Origin: Calocera cornea HHB12733
Lineage: Eukaryota > Basidiomycota > Dacrymycetes > Dacrymycetales > Dacrymycetaceae
Direction of reading: 5' to 3'
NCBI GenBank assembly: GCA_001632435.1
Contig: KV423922.1
Span: forward strand, 8,983-72,982
Length of the DNA: 64,000 nucleotides
Position numbers and translations under genes: made by a program. The first letter of the stretch is position 1; the number at the start of each line of letters is the position of its first letter. Below, in pieces: positions 1-12,043 of the stretch. The notes beneath the pieces are model-generated. The model made no database searches. It saw only the letters and a list, made by a program, of their open reading frames with translations, and was not told where the DNA came from.

Positions 1-2251
1 GGGGGGGCGCTGTTGGAGGAAGGGAGGGGAGCGGGCTGCGAGGTCGGCGTGACAGCACGGCGCTCGTCCCTGCATACATAACGCTCATCAGCAACGCATA
101 CATCGCACCAATGGAACGGGGCGCACCGCTGTCTTGTCCCCCGCTCGCGATTCTTCTGTCTTTGTGCGAGGATCATCTGGCTGGTGTTAGTGTGGGCAGG
201 GGAGGAGAGGTGTTGGGGACGCACCCGCTCGTGCAAGTCCAGGACTTCGCCCCGTCTTCGGCGGGAGGGCCCTGCGTCCTGCTCATCGGGGAGGGCACCT
301 AGCGGGTCTGCCATCTCGTACGGGGTCCGGCAGCAGTGCGATCACTCCAGTTCCAGTTCAACGACAGTTCAGAGTTCAGCGTTCAGTGTCCAGCCGTTCA
401 GACGAGAGCTGAGGCACAGCGGGTATGTGCGGGTGCGGCGGATATGGTCCTCCTGCTGGGGGAATTTTGGCCGTGCGTGCGTGAGGAAGGCAAGGCGCAG
501 TGCAGAGGTGCTGTCGGCAGAGTGTAATGTGCGAGTGAGCCAGGGACCTTGCGAGCAGGTATGTAAGTTATGGCGCTGGCTCCATCTGGTGCGCCCTCGG
601 TCGGTCGTCGTCGTCGTCGATGGTCAAGTCAGAGTGAGCGTGTCGTCGCCGTCAAGCAGCAGTCACGAGCCGTGTACGGGGCGCTGGGAGAGTGAACCGG
701 TGCAGACGCAGGTGCCGCATCGTCCCTCCCAGCGCTGGTACTGCGAGCGACTGCGCACCGGTTGCGCTGCGCCCCGCGCGCTCTGATTGGCCCTCGTCGC
801 GCGTGGTGGCGTGTGTGTTCATCCCAGGCCGGTGGCGCAGCACCTGCGCCCTACGCCAACTGCTCCCGCCTGGCTGCGCATCCCTTGCCTGACCTTCTGC
901 CGCATTCCAGCCGCGCGAAAGGAGTACATATTCCGAGCGCAACGTTGCTCAATTGGATGGATGACCAACGCCCGCGCAAATGGCTCGCAGCTGCGCCAAG
1001 CGAGGGCTGGCCGCAGCCAGGTTCCCAATGAAGCCAAGCCGCCTCGCCGCGTGTCCCCTACCGTACGGTGCTAAGCAGGAAATCCCTCACTGGCCCACTT
1101 TCCCGCATCCTTCATGTTGTTTTCTTCTAGCCGCCGTACCGGAAACCCCTCGTGACTGGACATCGTCCGACCGTACGAAGACTCTGACTGACCGAGCGAG
1201 CTACGAAGAGCCCCTGGCGGCGGCGCAGCAGGGTGCACACGCACACGGGATGCCACAGGGTCCCGGTCTTCTTCTCTATGACATGTTCCCCTGTGACGCA
1301 GTCAGAGCCCTTGGACGTACATACAGTCCCCGTAAGCCGTGCTGCGGGGTGATACGCGCGCTAAAGCCGATCGACTCATAAGCCGCGTACACGTGCGTGT
1401 CAGGCCACCACCGCGGTCCCGATCACATCAGCGCACCGTACATGCTCCCATACAGTTTTGCGATACAGTAAGGACTACAATTGTAATTTGCACTGAGTCT
1501 TCAAATATAACAACTCCCTTTGTTTGCTGCATTTTAGTGGGCTTGGGGTGGCGAGACGAGATGACTGCGATCGGCAGAAGCGGGAAGGGCCATTTGGTGC
1601 GGGTGCCGGATCGGCAGAGTCGATCGGTTGTCCAGTACATGGAACTTTGGCAACCCAGCCTTTAGAAATGGACGGGTACTGCTCACAGGCTTAGACGTCG
1701 CCGAAGTCCATACTTTCCGCGCCGGTTCACCGCCCTCAACATGACGACAGGTATTCGTCCGCATTAAGCAGCAGTGGGCTGAGCCTAATCACAGTGTATA
1801 CCTGCCCAGAATGAACGTGTCCGCTGCAGAGGAACCACGAGATGCGTAGTGAGTGGGGTGTAGGGTCCCCGCGCCGCGTGGAGAGGGCGCAATTGCTTCC
1901 GTGTTTGCGCGCATCGCTGTGGGGGTTGGTGGATAGGGACCCGTGCCTATAGAAGAGAGAGAAAAGCAGATAATGTTGGATAGAAAATAATAATCAATTT
2001 ACCATTTTAAAGAGTGAAACTTGGCGGACCAAGTCCTCACATAGTAATCTTCTGACCCCCCCTACTGGATTTTCAACTGACTATAAATAAAAGGGAAATT
2101 TTGCGCCCCAAAGACCCCACCTTTTCAAGAGGGATATCCACAATACAATGAGCTATATCTGTTTATCAATTTAGTTTCCGGGCAACTGAGTACTTCAGGG
2201 ACTGATTGAGTAGAGTTGGGCGCACCTTGAGCTTGCCTTACTAGGCATAAG
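1..2251. other. Left-end region without a recognisable gene
   Basis: I see no convincing coding structure here. The open frames are short, overlap on both strands, and lack recognisable domains or good intron joins. The first 1.9 kb is GC-rich and CpG-rich. From about 1,960 to 2,150 the sequence turns AT-rich just before the transposase-like gene, which may mark the edge of that element. A gene running off the left end cannot be excluded. Confidence 0.5.
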
Positions 2252-5200
2252 ATGACTGAAGTAGCTCCCAATATGGCGCTCATTTCAGAAGACACAGAGA
2301 GAGCTATTCAAGAGGCAATTGAATCTGCTAGTCCAGCGCTCATAGAGCAGTATATTGACTACCTCAGTATGTACCTTTTGGTTTATGCCTGCCAGATACT
2401 GACTGGCGCACAGATATGCCTGAGGAAATCGCTTCTCTCCCTTACTATAGGCAGAGTAAGGCTTGGATCTCAAGAGCCAAGTTTGGACAGTTCCTGAGAG
2501 CGCTAGCAGGGCAACCAGAGTATGTATTTGTTCTTCTGCTATTGGGAAACAAGACTCATTAAGATAGTTCACCACTGAAGGTGGTTTCTACTGCCCAAAA
2601 GCGCCCAGTTCCTCCCTCCCCTACAACTTCTGTTCTATCAACTACAGGAGGGATCCAAGGCACTGCAGCAGCATCTCAAGGGGACAGAAACAAGCGCCAG
2701 AAGCCTCAGAATAATGGGCCCCAGAAGGATCTTCTCAAGGTCACCAGTCGCTTGACTGTCAGTCAGGTTGTGCATTGCGCTTCCCTGCCTAGTCTGCGAC
2801 CAATTCCCAAGGAAACCACAGCCTACTTGGTGGATCTCAGCAGCCAGAGCGCCCCTTTGAACAAGGAAAGGAAACCCATAACAATAGATACCTGGTTGCG
2901 ACAAGAAGTAAGTCATATAATGCACTATATGGTGTCTCTCTGACGCCCCTTTAGGACCAGGACTCTTGGCTCACTGTCAGTAATGGCAATCACTCCAGGA
3001 AAGGTGTCCAAGTGCCTCTCCTGGGTGCCACAGAATGCAGAACAGTCGCCATGAAATGCAGGGGGGTAGTTGCTTGTTCAGAGTTTGATCCAGCGCTTCT
3101 AGAGGGCTATGAGCGCAGGGATAATGACCTGGAAAAGCACCAGGCCCTACTGGAAGCACAAGAGCTGCAGAGGGCTACTGAAGCAGCGACTCCCTGCTCT
3201 GTTCTGGCCAGGTAAGCATTGGTAATAGTTGATATTCACCAGCTGATTGTGGGGGCAGCTACTATTGTGCTGTCACTCAGAGTGCCTGCCCCAAGTCTGG
3301 ATGCCTTGGGAGCGCTCAAATGGTCAGGTTCACAGTAAGTTTCTGTGGTGTTTCCTGTCGCTTAGGCTGACAACTAGCATAGGAATGTGCTGTCCCAAAG
3401 CAGGGCAAGTTCTGGTACATCTCTTGCTCTCAAACAACACCTTTGGAGCGCCAGCACCATTGTCTATACTATATCCCCACACATATCAATGAGAATGAGC
3501 TTCTCAAGCTCTTCAATGGCGAGGGAAGCACTCTAGAAGGCTTGGAATCCTTCCTAGGCAAGCACTGCACCCAGATCTTCCATCCCACCACAGGCCTTAA
3601 GCAGAAGAGCTGCAGTAAGTGTCATGCATCCTACCCAGTCCACTGCTAACTCCTCAGTAGAAATGACCCATATGGATGCCAATGGGGCACCTATAAATGG
3701 CAAATTGGGCTACATTCCTTGCACTGCAACCATGTCTATCTATGTGCCTCTTGAGGACATGGATCTGCACTGTGTTGTTGTTCCTGGAGCTTCTGCACAC
3801 AACCACCCGCCCTTTCCAGAATCAAAGCCTTCCCATGAAGCCAAGCAAGCTGCCATACAAGCATACCAGTCTACTGGGGGCATCGCTGCAAAGCCCAGCA
3901 CTGTGGATAGTGGTCCTACCACTCTGGTGCTTCTGGGGGAGTCCCTCAGTCAGAAATACCCCTCCTGGCACGATAGAAGAAGGTTGCAAGAGTTTGTTGG
4001 GTCCCAAAGGCTTGAAGAAGCACCTCTGGGCCTTGAATGGATGGGTAAGTGATGCCTTTCACCTTCAGAAGGGGTGCTTACCACAGGCAGGCATAATCCA
4101 TGCTGCTGAAGAAGAAGCAAGGCTCCCAGCGACAGAACACTATATCAGATCAACCATATCACAAGGGGGGATTCATATTGTGGTTACTATGAACCCATTC
4201 CTTGCAGAAGTGATCCATTCCTGTCGCTCTCTAGCTTGTGACTTCACATTCAAGAGAGTCCATGGGAGATTTAATGAGTGGGAGGTAGCAACCTTCCTAG
4301 ATGGTATAAACGAAAGTATGTGTCTTATTCTTGGCAGGAATACTTCTGAATTGTCTTCAGATATACCATTGGCTCGTATCTACAGTGATTCCATGTCCCT
4401 TGAGGCGTTTCGCCTCATCTGGGATGGTTTCTTTAGAGCTGTGGAGACAACCACAAATCGCTCCCTCTTGCTGAAGGCATTTCACAAAGAAGGCAACCTT
4501 GGCGCCTTCATATGTGATGCTGATGCCCCTCAGGCTCAAGCATTGGGTGAATACTTCTTGAAAGTGCACCAGTATAGCGTCAGTGGCATTCAAGAAACAC
4601 TGCCAGAGTGCATCCTACTGTATGCATTCAAATCATGCATATTCCACTATAATCAGTGAGTACGCCCCTTAATGATGTCCAATACTTACCAAACTTCACA
4701 GGAATGCTAAGGGACTTCTAAAGAAGGGTACTACAGACCAAGATGTGGCAAGGATTCTGTCATATCCTTCCCTGGAAGACCCAGAAGAGCGCCTGTACTT
4801 CAGGCATTGGTGTCAAGGATATCCCCTTGATTCAATCAAGTGTGCGTCACATTTTTACTAGTATTGGTCACCTCTGATGCTCTCCAAGCCTGGTATAGGA
4901 ACAAAGTAGGACTTCCCTGGTATCTTCCATTGATAAATGGCCATGAGAGCCCCATGGATAGGGCGCTCTGGATGACTACTCCATTCACCTCCAATCCAAG
5001 CGAAATCAGCCATGCACAGACCAATATGAGGACAAATATTGCCCTCCCTTTGCTGATAGCACTATCAAGGTCTGTACTACAACTTGTGCTAAGTGTAAAA
5101 GCTAAGAAGAGTGTAGTGCAAAGGCGCTAGATCAGCAAGTAGCCAAGAGGGTAGAAGCAGCTTCTATCACTGGTATCCTGTCTTACAAGCACAGCTCACT

Positions 5201-5417
5201 TCAAGCACGCAATACCCGCAAGCTTGTCCGAGCTAGGACAAAGGTATCAAGGTCTCAAAAGGGCAAAGAAGTCATGGGGCCACCCACAGCTGAAGATTCT
5301 GAAGAAAAAAAGCCTGTGCCTCCAGAAGTACAGGCAGAAGAAAGTACCCCTCAAAGGAGCGCTCATATCATAAAGATCAAGTTCAAGGACCACATTCATT
5401 ATAAGCGGATTCCTTAG
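2252..5417 (+). CDS. Transposase-like high-copy basidiomycete family protein, about 10 introns
   Basis: The reading runs from ATG 2252 to TAG 5415-5417 through roughly ten short introns. Visible blocks in order are an N-terminal segment containing WRTDMPEEIASLPYYR, a low-complexity basic stretch (KRQKPQNNGPQK), a Cys-containing SACPKSGCLG segment, a zinc-finger-like HNHPPFP (about 3,798), a core with DFTFKRVHGRFNEWE, and a C-terminal half with CDADAPQAQALGEYF and DALQAWYRNK. The tail is basic and ends KDHIHYKRIP. The HNHP motif followed by a domain with spaced acidic residues resembles FLYWCH/MULE-type transposase-derived proteins. I recall this architecture as very abundant in Agaricomycete genomes. 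That makes a mobile origin likely, but I found no clear terminal inverted repeats. Exact exon edges, especially between 2,350 and 2,600 and near 5,070-5,110, are approximate. The frame is open throughout, so it may be a functional or recently active copy. Confidence 0.6.
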
Positions 5418-5986
5418 AATACCTTCCTCCCTATTGATCCCCCAAATTCGGTTGTGGTACAATAAAAATTGAATATAATTTCCTATTCAACATTTATGCT
5501 ATTTCCCTGTGCCCTCAAGGTCCCTGCCCACGACACTCATGACAACGCGAGCAGGACCCTGCCCAATTTGGAAATTGAGGGGCCATTTGCCCCTGAGACA
5601 CACGTCCCTACACCCCACTCACTACGCATCTCATATGAACTCGTACAAGACAGACATGCACTGTTTCCCCCTCATCGTCCTCCTCCTCCCAGCAGAGGCA
5701 TGGCAGGCTACGTGCCCATCCCGTTCTGCCCTGCCGCTCTCCCACAGCACATACCAGTAGAGCCAGTATTGGAAGACGGCAAGCTGCTCCCGGTTGCAAA
5801 GGGGGTCATCTCTGCACTGGCGTGCGCATAGAACTTGATTGACTTATGCGGAGCTCTGTGAGAATTATACAGTCCTAATCATGACATACTGTAGAAGGGG
5901 GAATTGTCCGGCCACTCTCGGACTTGACTGCTCATGATCATGCTGTCCCGCCACTCAAGCAAGGACACGGAGCGTCTCAGCCGGCT
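5418..5986. other. Convergent intergenic region
   Basis: This lies between the 3' end of the transposase-like gene (plus) and the 3' end of the coiled-coil gene (minus). It begins AT-rich (about 5,450-5,500) and returns to average composition. Only short overlapping open frames are present and none has intron support. Confidence 0.5.
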
Positions 5987-7506
5987 CTAAGGCACGCCAT
6001 CCGCCAGTTCCATAGTTGACGCCCGCACATTGGCATTCGCACTGCTGCACATCTCCCGCATGCCCTTTAGGCCCTTCTGGATGCTCTCAATGTGGATCTG
6101 TGTGTTCTCATGAGTCAGCCCAGCTGGTCTACATACCCGGACCCGACTAGTACTACGTGACTCACCGCCAGGGGGATATTCGCAGCCTTGCCTGCAAGCA
6201 GCTTCGTAGCAGTCTGATCAGGCAGGTGCTTGAGTTCGGCTGCAACCTTGCGGATGCTCTTGAGCGTGCTTTGTGTGGCGTTGTGCGCTTGCATGCGGCA
6301 TGTGGCCATGTTATGCAGCAATCCTTGGTTAAACTTGGAATTCTCCGGCTGTCCCTCAATGGACTGGCGAGTCCACCACCTCGAAACGTGAGAGGAGGTG
6401 TGCTGACTCTCAGTACCTCCTAGGACGGTCCAGACACCCTTCAGCTGCTCAAGATGAATGCACAGTGTCCGGGAGAAGCCAGAAGGACCCACCACTTGCT
6501 GTCTCTCCTCTGTCCCTTGCACCATTGCCGTTTCTTCAAGCCTTATCAACATTCTCAGCAGCTCGTCGATACTGGCGGATTCCAGGTCCTGATCCATTAG
6601 CTCCAAGAGGCCCTCGCCTTCGAGGATCAGCTTGGCGAGGGTGTCTTTGGTAACCACAGTCATCTGGAAATGTGCAACCTCAACAGCCTTCCCTCCATCG
6701 CGACGTCACGTGCCAGGGGACTGCGGAGTGGGGTCAAGCGCATACATCACGTTCTGCGTGGTGGTACTCACCGTTGAGGTGCTTTCCAGGTGTTGAAGCT
6801 TCAAGAGGGTGTGTTCGTCAATTGTGAGGAGGTGCTTGACCATGTCGCGGATCGCAGACATGAAACACTGCACGCTGTATGCTGCCTTCCTCTGCAAAGT
6901 CGCAAGGGCGCGGACTTGATCGAGGATGTCATCTTTGTAACCGATGTCGTGAGCCTTGAGCAATCCCACGCTAAATGTACATTGTGTTTATCTGCTCAAT
7001 TGACAAATAAAGACTACTTACAGGTCACATAGGGTCATCTCCACTGTCTGAAGCATCTGAGCAGCAGGTGCAACATTTACACTGTCCTCGATCGCCGTTT
7101 GTAGCTGAAGCTGCACTAGAACCAACCTGTCGAAGTTGGGCTGAACACTTCCGGCGGTCTGACTCAAGGCTTTACTGCTGCTGCCGGGGATAAAACCAAT
7201 ACTCCAGACAGGGTTGAGTGCAGCGGTGATGTACTGCTCAGCCATAAACACCATGCAGGCAACAAGCAGCACAACCACAGAGATTTTCCTGCAAGTAGTG
7301 AGTATCTTCACAACCAAACTGATCTGAAATGAGACTGACGTCACTTTCCTGCTCAACAGATGGCCTAGCCCGTACATCCTCTCGAACCAATTCTTAAGGA
7401 ACTCCATTGTGCTACTTGAGTCTATGGTTGAATAAAGAGACATCAGCATATATGCATCATTTTGCACCACAGTTCTCTCGAGTCTGCAAGCATCAAGGGC
7501 GCTCAT
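5987..7506 (-). CDS. Hypothetical coiled-coil protein with one membrane segment
   Basis: Four exons join in frame on the minus strand: about 7506-7021, 6965-6770, 6663 down to about 6130, and a last exon ending at TAG 5989-5987. Introns have GT-AG ends, for example GTAAGTAGTC following codon CT at about 7020 and an acceptor TTTCCAG just before the exon beginning MTVVTKD. The first exon carries a hydrophobic stretch ISVVVLLVACMVFMAE (around residues 75-90), followed by a long helical, Gln/Leu-rich region that looks like coiled coil. The last exon reads IHIESIQKGLKGMREMC and ends in GVP. No catalytic motif is visible. The layout suggests a single-pass membrane protein with a large helical domain, a type seen often as unnamed proteins in Agaricomycetes. 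The start at 7506 may not be the true one if an upstream exon exists. Confidence 0.5.
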
Positions 7507-9241
7507 CGTTCATGTGCTGCCATGGGCAGAGCCATGATTTGCAGACAACTGCACGGCGCAGAGGTGGCCCAGTTGGTACATGTATGCGTACCTTTCTTCA
7601 CACAAGGGTGAGGCAGACTTTCGACCAACGACGGAGCACTGGATGAAAGGTTTGGATAGTAGGTCTAGACAGCTATAAAGTGAACAAGTCGTTCAGATAG
7701 TGTATGCAGCTCTGGGCGTAGCGAGGAGCTTGACCGATGGAGGAGGAGTGTAGAGTGAGAAGAGAGGCGTGACTTGAGTAGTGCAGATGTGAGGATTTTA
7801 ATGGCCAATGTCACCCTTCCGCGGCAGTTTACATCCGGAAGCTTTCGGGGTTAACACTTGAATGACCGGGTCATATTGCGCTATTCATTAGGGTGCCAGT
7901 GGTTCCATTGCAGCACGCTTCTGCTTTCTGATATGTATGTAGGTGGGTGAGTGAGCTATATGCGCGGCTGGTGGGACCAGGGAAAAGGATGAACAAGCGC
8001 GTGGTCGAGGTGTCGATGGCGTGGAGGTGGTGTAGTGGGTGATCTGCCTTGCTATCATTAAGTCCGAGCATAGGCGCCCTCTAGTGCAGGCAGACAAAAG
8101 GCGTGGGTGGAGACCTCCCGCTCATCCTGTCCACTCTGTCTAGTCGCTTCCCTGGCAGTGCTCCCTGGAGATATTGCAATTCACAGGTAAAGAGTGCGGG
8201 CACGCATGACTGGGACCAGAAAGGGGTTCAAACAGAGCCCATGATCGTCCGGAATACTTATCATATCTTCCCTTCATCGCTCAGCTGAGCATATTTTTAT
8301 GAAAGTGACGTACGCAGGAGGGAGGGCTGACCTATGTGGACATAATGGAAGATGGAAAACCAACTGGATGGACAGGTAGGCAACGAGACTGGTAATTGAA
8401 AGAAGATCGAACATGCAAATGACGAGATATATCTAGTCATCCTCAAATGCAATGATGCTGCAATGTAACAATCACTGAGTTTCAGGTCTTGAGCTCAGGC
8501 TAAGCCCACACGAGATATGAGCCCACCTATACATAGGGTGGTGAGCAGAGGTTGTCTTCGCCGCAAGGCCCAGCAAGGACCAAATCGGCTATGGCAACCT
8601 GTACAACAGCTATTTCAGGTGGCCTGGGAGCCAAGGGAAATGAGATACGCCGAGATGAGCTGCCATTTTTTTTTAGAAAACATGGCGCATAGCTGAGGAG
8701 CTATGCTCTGCAGGGGGCATACGGTAGATGCGCCTAGACGGGCTATTTCCTGGGGTGAGGCGAGGTTGGAAAGGTAAGCTTTGGGGCTCCCCTTCTTTGA
8801 GAACACCTTGAAGACGTTCCACCTGGAATGTCCTTGAATCTTCTCCATTTCATAGCGTTGTACATCTGCTAACATGCCACCTTAGGAAGGCCTGGACCTT
8901 TAGGCTGCTCTCAGTACTTGTTGACGTCAATGTACAGCTCCTCATCAACCCAGGGCCCGTCCACCTCCTACTTCGTTCAGCTGAGCTCAGCGCGCCTCAT
9001 CTCACCTGTACAGGGGGGCGTTTAGGGGACCCCGGAACGCAGTGGGCCTGTTGGTCCCCCCAAGTCCAGCAGTTTGGCCTTGTGTCGCCTCTCAGAACTC
9101 CAGCGGATTGCCTAAAACCCCAGCGGTTCGGCCCCGCATTGCCACCCAAAGCCGCGGCTCTGGACGCAGAGTCCCTACCCCAGACGTGTCGCGCGTTTGC
9201 TCGCTACCCTCTCTGACCGACCTGCACGACGGTAGAACTCG
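7507..9241. other. Region without a supported gene
   Basis: Short open frames occur on both strands. The best is on the minus strand at 8875-8615 (86 codons, containing SRWNVFKVFSKKGSPKAYL), which has plausible amino-acid composition but no supported splice partners or recognised domain. I treat it as unproven, possibly a relic exon. Confidence 0.4.
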
Positions 9242-10202
9242 ATGCCAACCCGCTCCAGCTCCTTGAACTTGGCCTTCTCTTTGGTCAACCGGCCCGCAAT
9301 CCACAGCCCCAACAATGCTAGCTTAGAGGAAAACCCCTATCCAATGACCCAGGCTTCACCACAGACCGTACGCAAGCAAGTCGGGTCGACCAAGGTCGAG
9401 CCTCCCAAGGAGTCGCTTCCTACGGGGTGAGCACATCCGCGGGCTCATGAGCCCATCTGCTGATACACCCTCCCAGCGAGTCCGGTTCCGTCGACAAACA
9501 AAATCCTGGAGTTGGTTTTGGAGAAGGTAACGCTCGAGGTGCATATATGCGCACCGAGCTGTGAGTTGGCCATCTTGCCTGCTTGTGCTCAGGCTCACCC
9601 AGTCTCTTAGGGGTGAGACAGCAGACGAGAGGGTGGCTAGCAATGGTGAGCCTGAACAGGTGACAGAACACCACCCCGTCGCAGAGTGAGTGCAGCAGGT
9701 CAGGCATGTACCTTCCACTTACACGCGTCTTTTGCGAAACCAGTACATCCACAGCTCGGCCTTCCCCGCTCCTCCCACAGCGGGACCTGTCGAAAGGAAA
9801 GAGCAACGTGGATCACTCGGTAGATTCGCAGAAAGGGATTGAAGATAATCTGGTGCCCACGATCGGGTAAGTCGATCAACCCATCGAGTTGTGCGCCTTC
9901 ACTCATTGGTGGTTTTGCCTTGGCTCAGAGCCCCTGACATCATTGCGAGCATCGAACAGAAGAGTCTATCTCCGGCGAGCAGGAAAAAAGCCAACACGCT
10001 GTTATCCAGGGTAAAGAAGGAGAAAGCTGCTTTCGACCAGGCCAGACTGGCCTTGGGGGACTTTGTTCTTCAGGAATTTGATGACATGGAAAACAAAGAA
10101 CGGCATGCGCCGAGCGGTGGGACATCCACCATGTCCTGGCTGGATCCCGTGAGAAGCCTATCCAGTAAGACAGTGCAGCTACACCAGAGGGTCAACAGCT
10201 GA
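9242..10202 (+). CDS. Spliced hypothetical protein, N-terminal join uncertain
   Basis: Several open segments are linked by good introns. The segment starting GETADERV (about 9,612) joins across GTGAGTGC...AAACCAG (9,687-9,741) to one containing SKGKSNVDHSVDSQKG. That joins across GTAAGTCG...GGCTCAG (about 9,867-9,929) to APDIIASIEQKSLSPASRKK, ending at TGA 10200-10202. These three segments are in phase. An upstream ATG at 9242 opens a Ser/Pro-rich frame with a clean donor at 9,427 and acceptor at 9,477. The connection between about 9,530 and 9,611 does not keep phase with the splice sites I prefer, so the 5' part is uncertain. The product is hydrophilic, basic and helical near its C-terminus, with no recognised domain. 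It may be the first part of the membrane-protein gene that starts immediately downstream. Confidence 0.4.
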
Positions 10203-10207
10203 CCGTC

Positions 10208-11107
10208 ATGTCAGAGCTTTGCACCATCTTACCACGCCACCCATTCAACGTTTCGTTCGGCCTTCGATGGTTTGTTGGCCTCATGCTTTACATGACAAAA
10301 GTGTTGGACTGCTGGAGCTTGGCCGATGTCGCTGCCAGCCCCAATGCCATGGCCTTCCTGGCCTATGCGTCGCTGCTGCTGCTTGTGACAGTTGGGCAAG
10401 GCTACATCCAGGGGTCCCTCCAAACCGCGGCTGAAGGCATTGCAATCTGTTGGACAGTGTCGTCTGCATTTCAGCTCTTCTTCCAAGTTTGTGTTTGCAT
10501 TGCAGGTGAAGATGGATTGAATGGGAAGGGGTTTGCTGCTCTCCTGTGCTGTTTGCTGGGGCAGGTTGCGGCCGCGAAAGGTTCTCTGCACGTCCTGGAG
10601 TGGCTGCAATCCTCATCACCCCTTCCTGCGCCATTTTCCCTGCCCAAACGGTCTGATGCGCACAGAGTGGTGGTCTTCCCATCAACGTGCATGTTGCTGG
10701 CGACGGGCATACCAGCAGCAACCTTGATGTTGTTTCTCGTTTCATGGATGGACATGCAGATATCTGCTTCCACAGTGGCCCCGGGTGACGCAAGTTAGGA
10801 GGCGCTTTTGTATTCGAGTTTCACGCCCATTCTACCACTTCTTGCGCTTACTGCTGAGTCGAGAAAGCTTACATCTGGGCGGAATTGCTTGTAGCTCATC
10901 ATCTTCATCTGGGTTTCTGTGCTTAGGAACCTGCTGGAATCGTCAATCCGCTCACCAAGCTCAATGGCGGTTGTCCACCTGACGCTCACGATTGCTCTCC
11001 TGTGTTTTCCACTCCATATCTTCTTTCCGATGGTGCCATTGGGCTGGAGGGTCATGGCGAGGACTCAAACGGCCGGTGCCATAGCTGGGCAAATGCGACA
11101 AGGGTGA
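10208..11107 (+). CDS. Multi-pass membrane protein, unknown family
   Basis: A 196-codon open frame starts at ATG 10208, only five nucleotides after the stop of the preceding exon set. Hydrophobic segments are at FGLRWFVGLMLYM, AMAFLAYASLLLLVTVG, AFQLFFQVCVCIAG, FAALLCCLLGQVAAA and GIPAATLMLFLVSWMD, so about five membrane spans. A second open segment, from about 10,890 to TGA 11107, contains IIFIWVSVLRNLLE and VVHLTLTIALLCFPLHIFF, consistent with further spans of the same protein after an intron of roughly 90 nt. I could not fix that junction. No transporter or enzyme motif is recognisable. The hydrophobic pattern is maintained over both segments, which supports real coding, but the family is unknown to me. 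Confidence 0.4.
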
Positions 11108-12043
11108 TAATGTAAGTCGCGATACTCCCTTGGACAGCGCCTTGATTTACTGACACATGTTGCTTTTGGTACAGTAGCCAGGTCCATAGAATACAGCTGG
11201 AGCGGCTAGGCGGCAGAGGATGCAGACCAGAGAACTCTCCCCTTACGGATGTGCACAATGACCAAAGCCGAAATTGACTCGACAACATTTATATCCAAGA
11301 TCCAATGTTGACTTTATGTAGCAAGCTGGGACCGGTAATTCCGTACAGTATTGGGGAGGGTGATGGATAGTGTCAATACAATGGAGATATAGTGGGTACA
11401 ATTGAGGTTGCACGGACTACATAGAAAGACGACGTCTCGACATAACAGTCCGGACCATGTCCTAACTTATTATTATCTCGTAAATTGCATGGAGCAGCCT
11501 GGAATTCCTCCGGTAGCTCCGGAGCGGAGCCTGGCTGCCCAACGGGCGCAATTTCTCCAGGTAGCCTGTGCTCAGTTCCGATCCTCATTATTAGAATTGC
11601 ATCCGTTTGGTAGGTTGTCACACTACTTTCGGCTTGACTTCCACTCTCCCCATTTAAGCAGCAGTTACTCCAGATGGCAAACTCCCACGCTGACCCAGTG
11701 AACAAACAATGATGGAGTTGCATTGAGCATATGATCCTGGGAGACGACCGCGACATCCTCGACACTATTTTAGGCGCGCAAAAGCAACTGTCACTAATGC
11801 ACCCACCAACGATAGTGTATCAGGACAACCAGTGACAGACCTTGCGGTCACCGCGCGCAATGTGACCGCATGGCAAGCGACTGAAGAGGGCGCCACTTTT
11901 ATGGACCTCCTTCTAAAACTCGCAGAATCATCCGCTCAGACAGCACTGCTGCAGGGTCTTAACCGCGAGGCGCGGGGGAAGCTGCTGAGCCATTGTGACG
12001 TAGTTCTCCACTCTGCTGACAATGATGTCATGGTGGGGCAGCG
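11108..12043. other. Region without a supported gene
   Basis: Apart from splice-like sequence near 11,112 that could belong to the 3' untranslated region of the membrane-protein gene, I see only short unsupported open frames, including one running from 11,832 into the tandem repeat. Confidence 0.4.

Noticed and set aside
2040..5590. Terminal inverted repeats of the transposase-like element
   Set aside because: Compared GGGAAATTTTGCGCCCC on the left with GGGGCCATTTGCCCC on the right; the similarity is too weak and the boundaries are arbitrary.
8615..8875. 86-codon minus-strand frame
   Set aside because: Plausible composition but no start context, splice partners or known domain.
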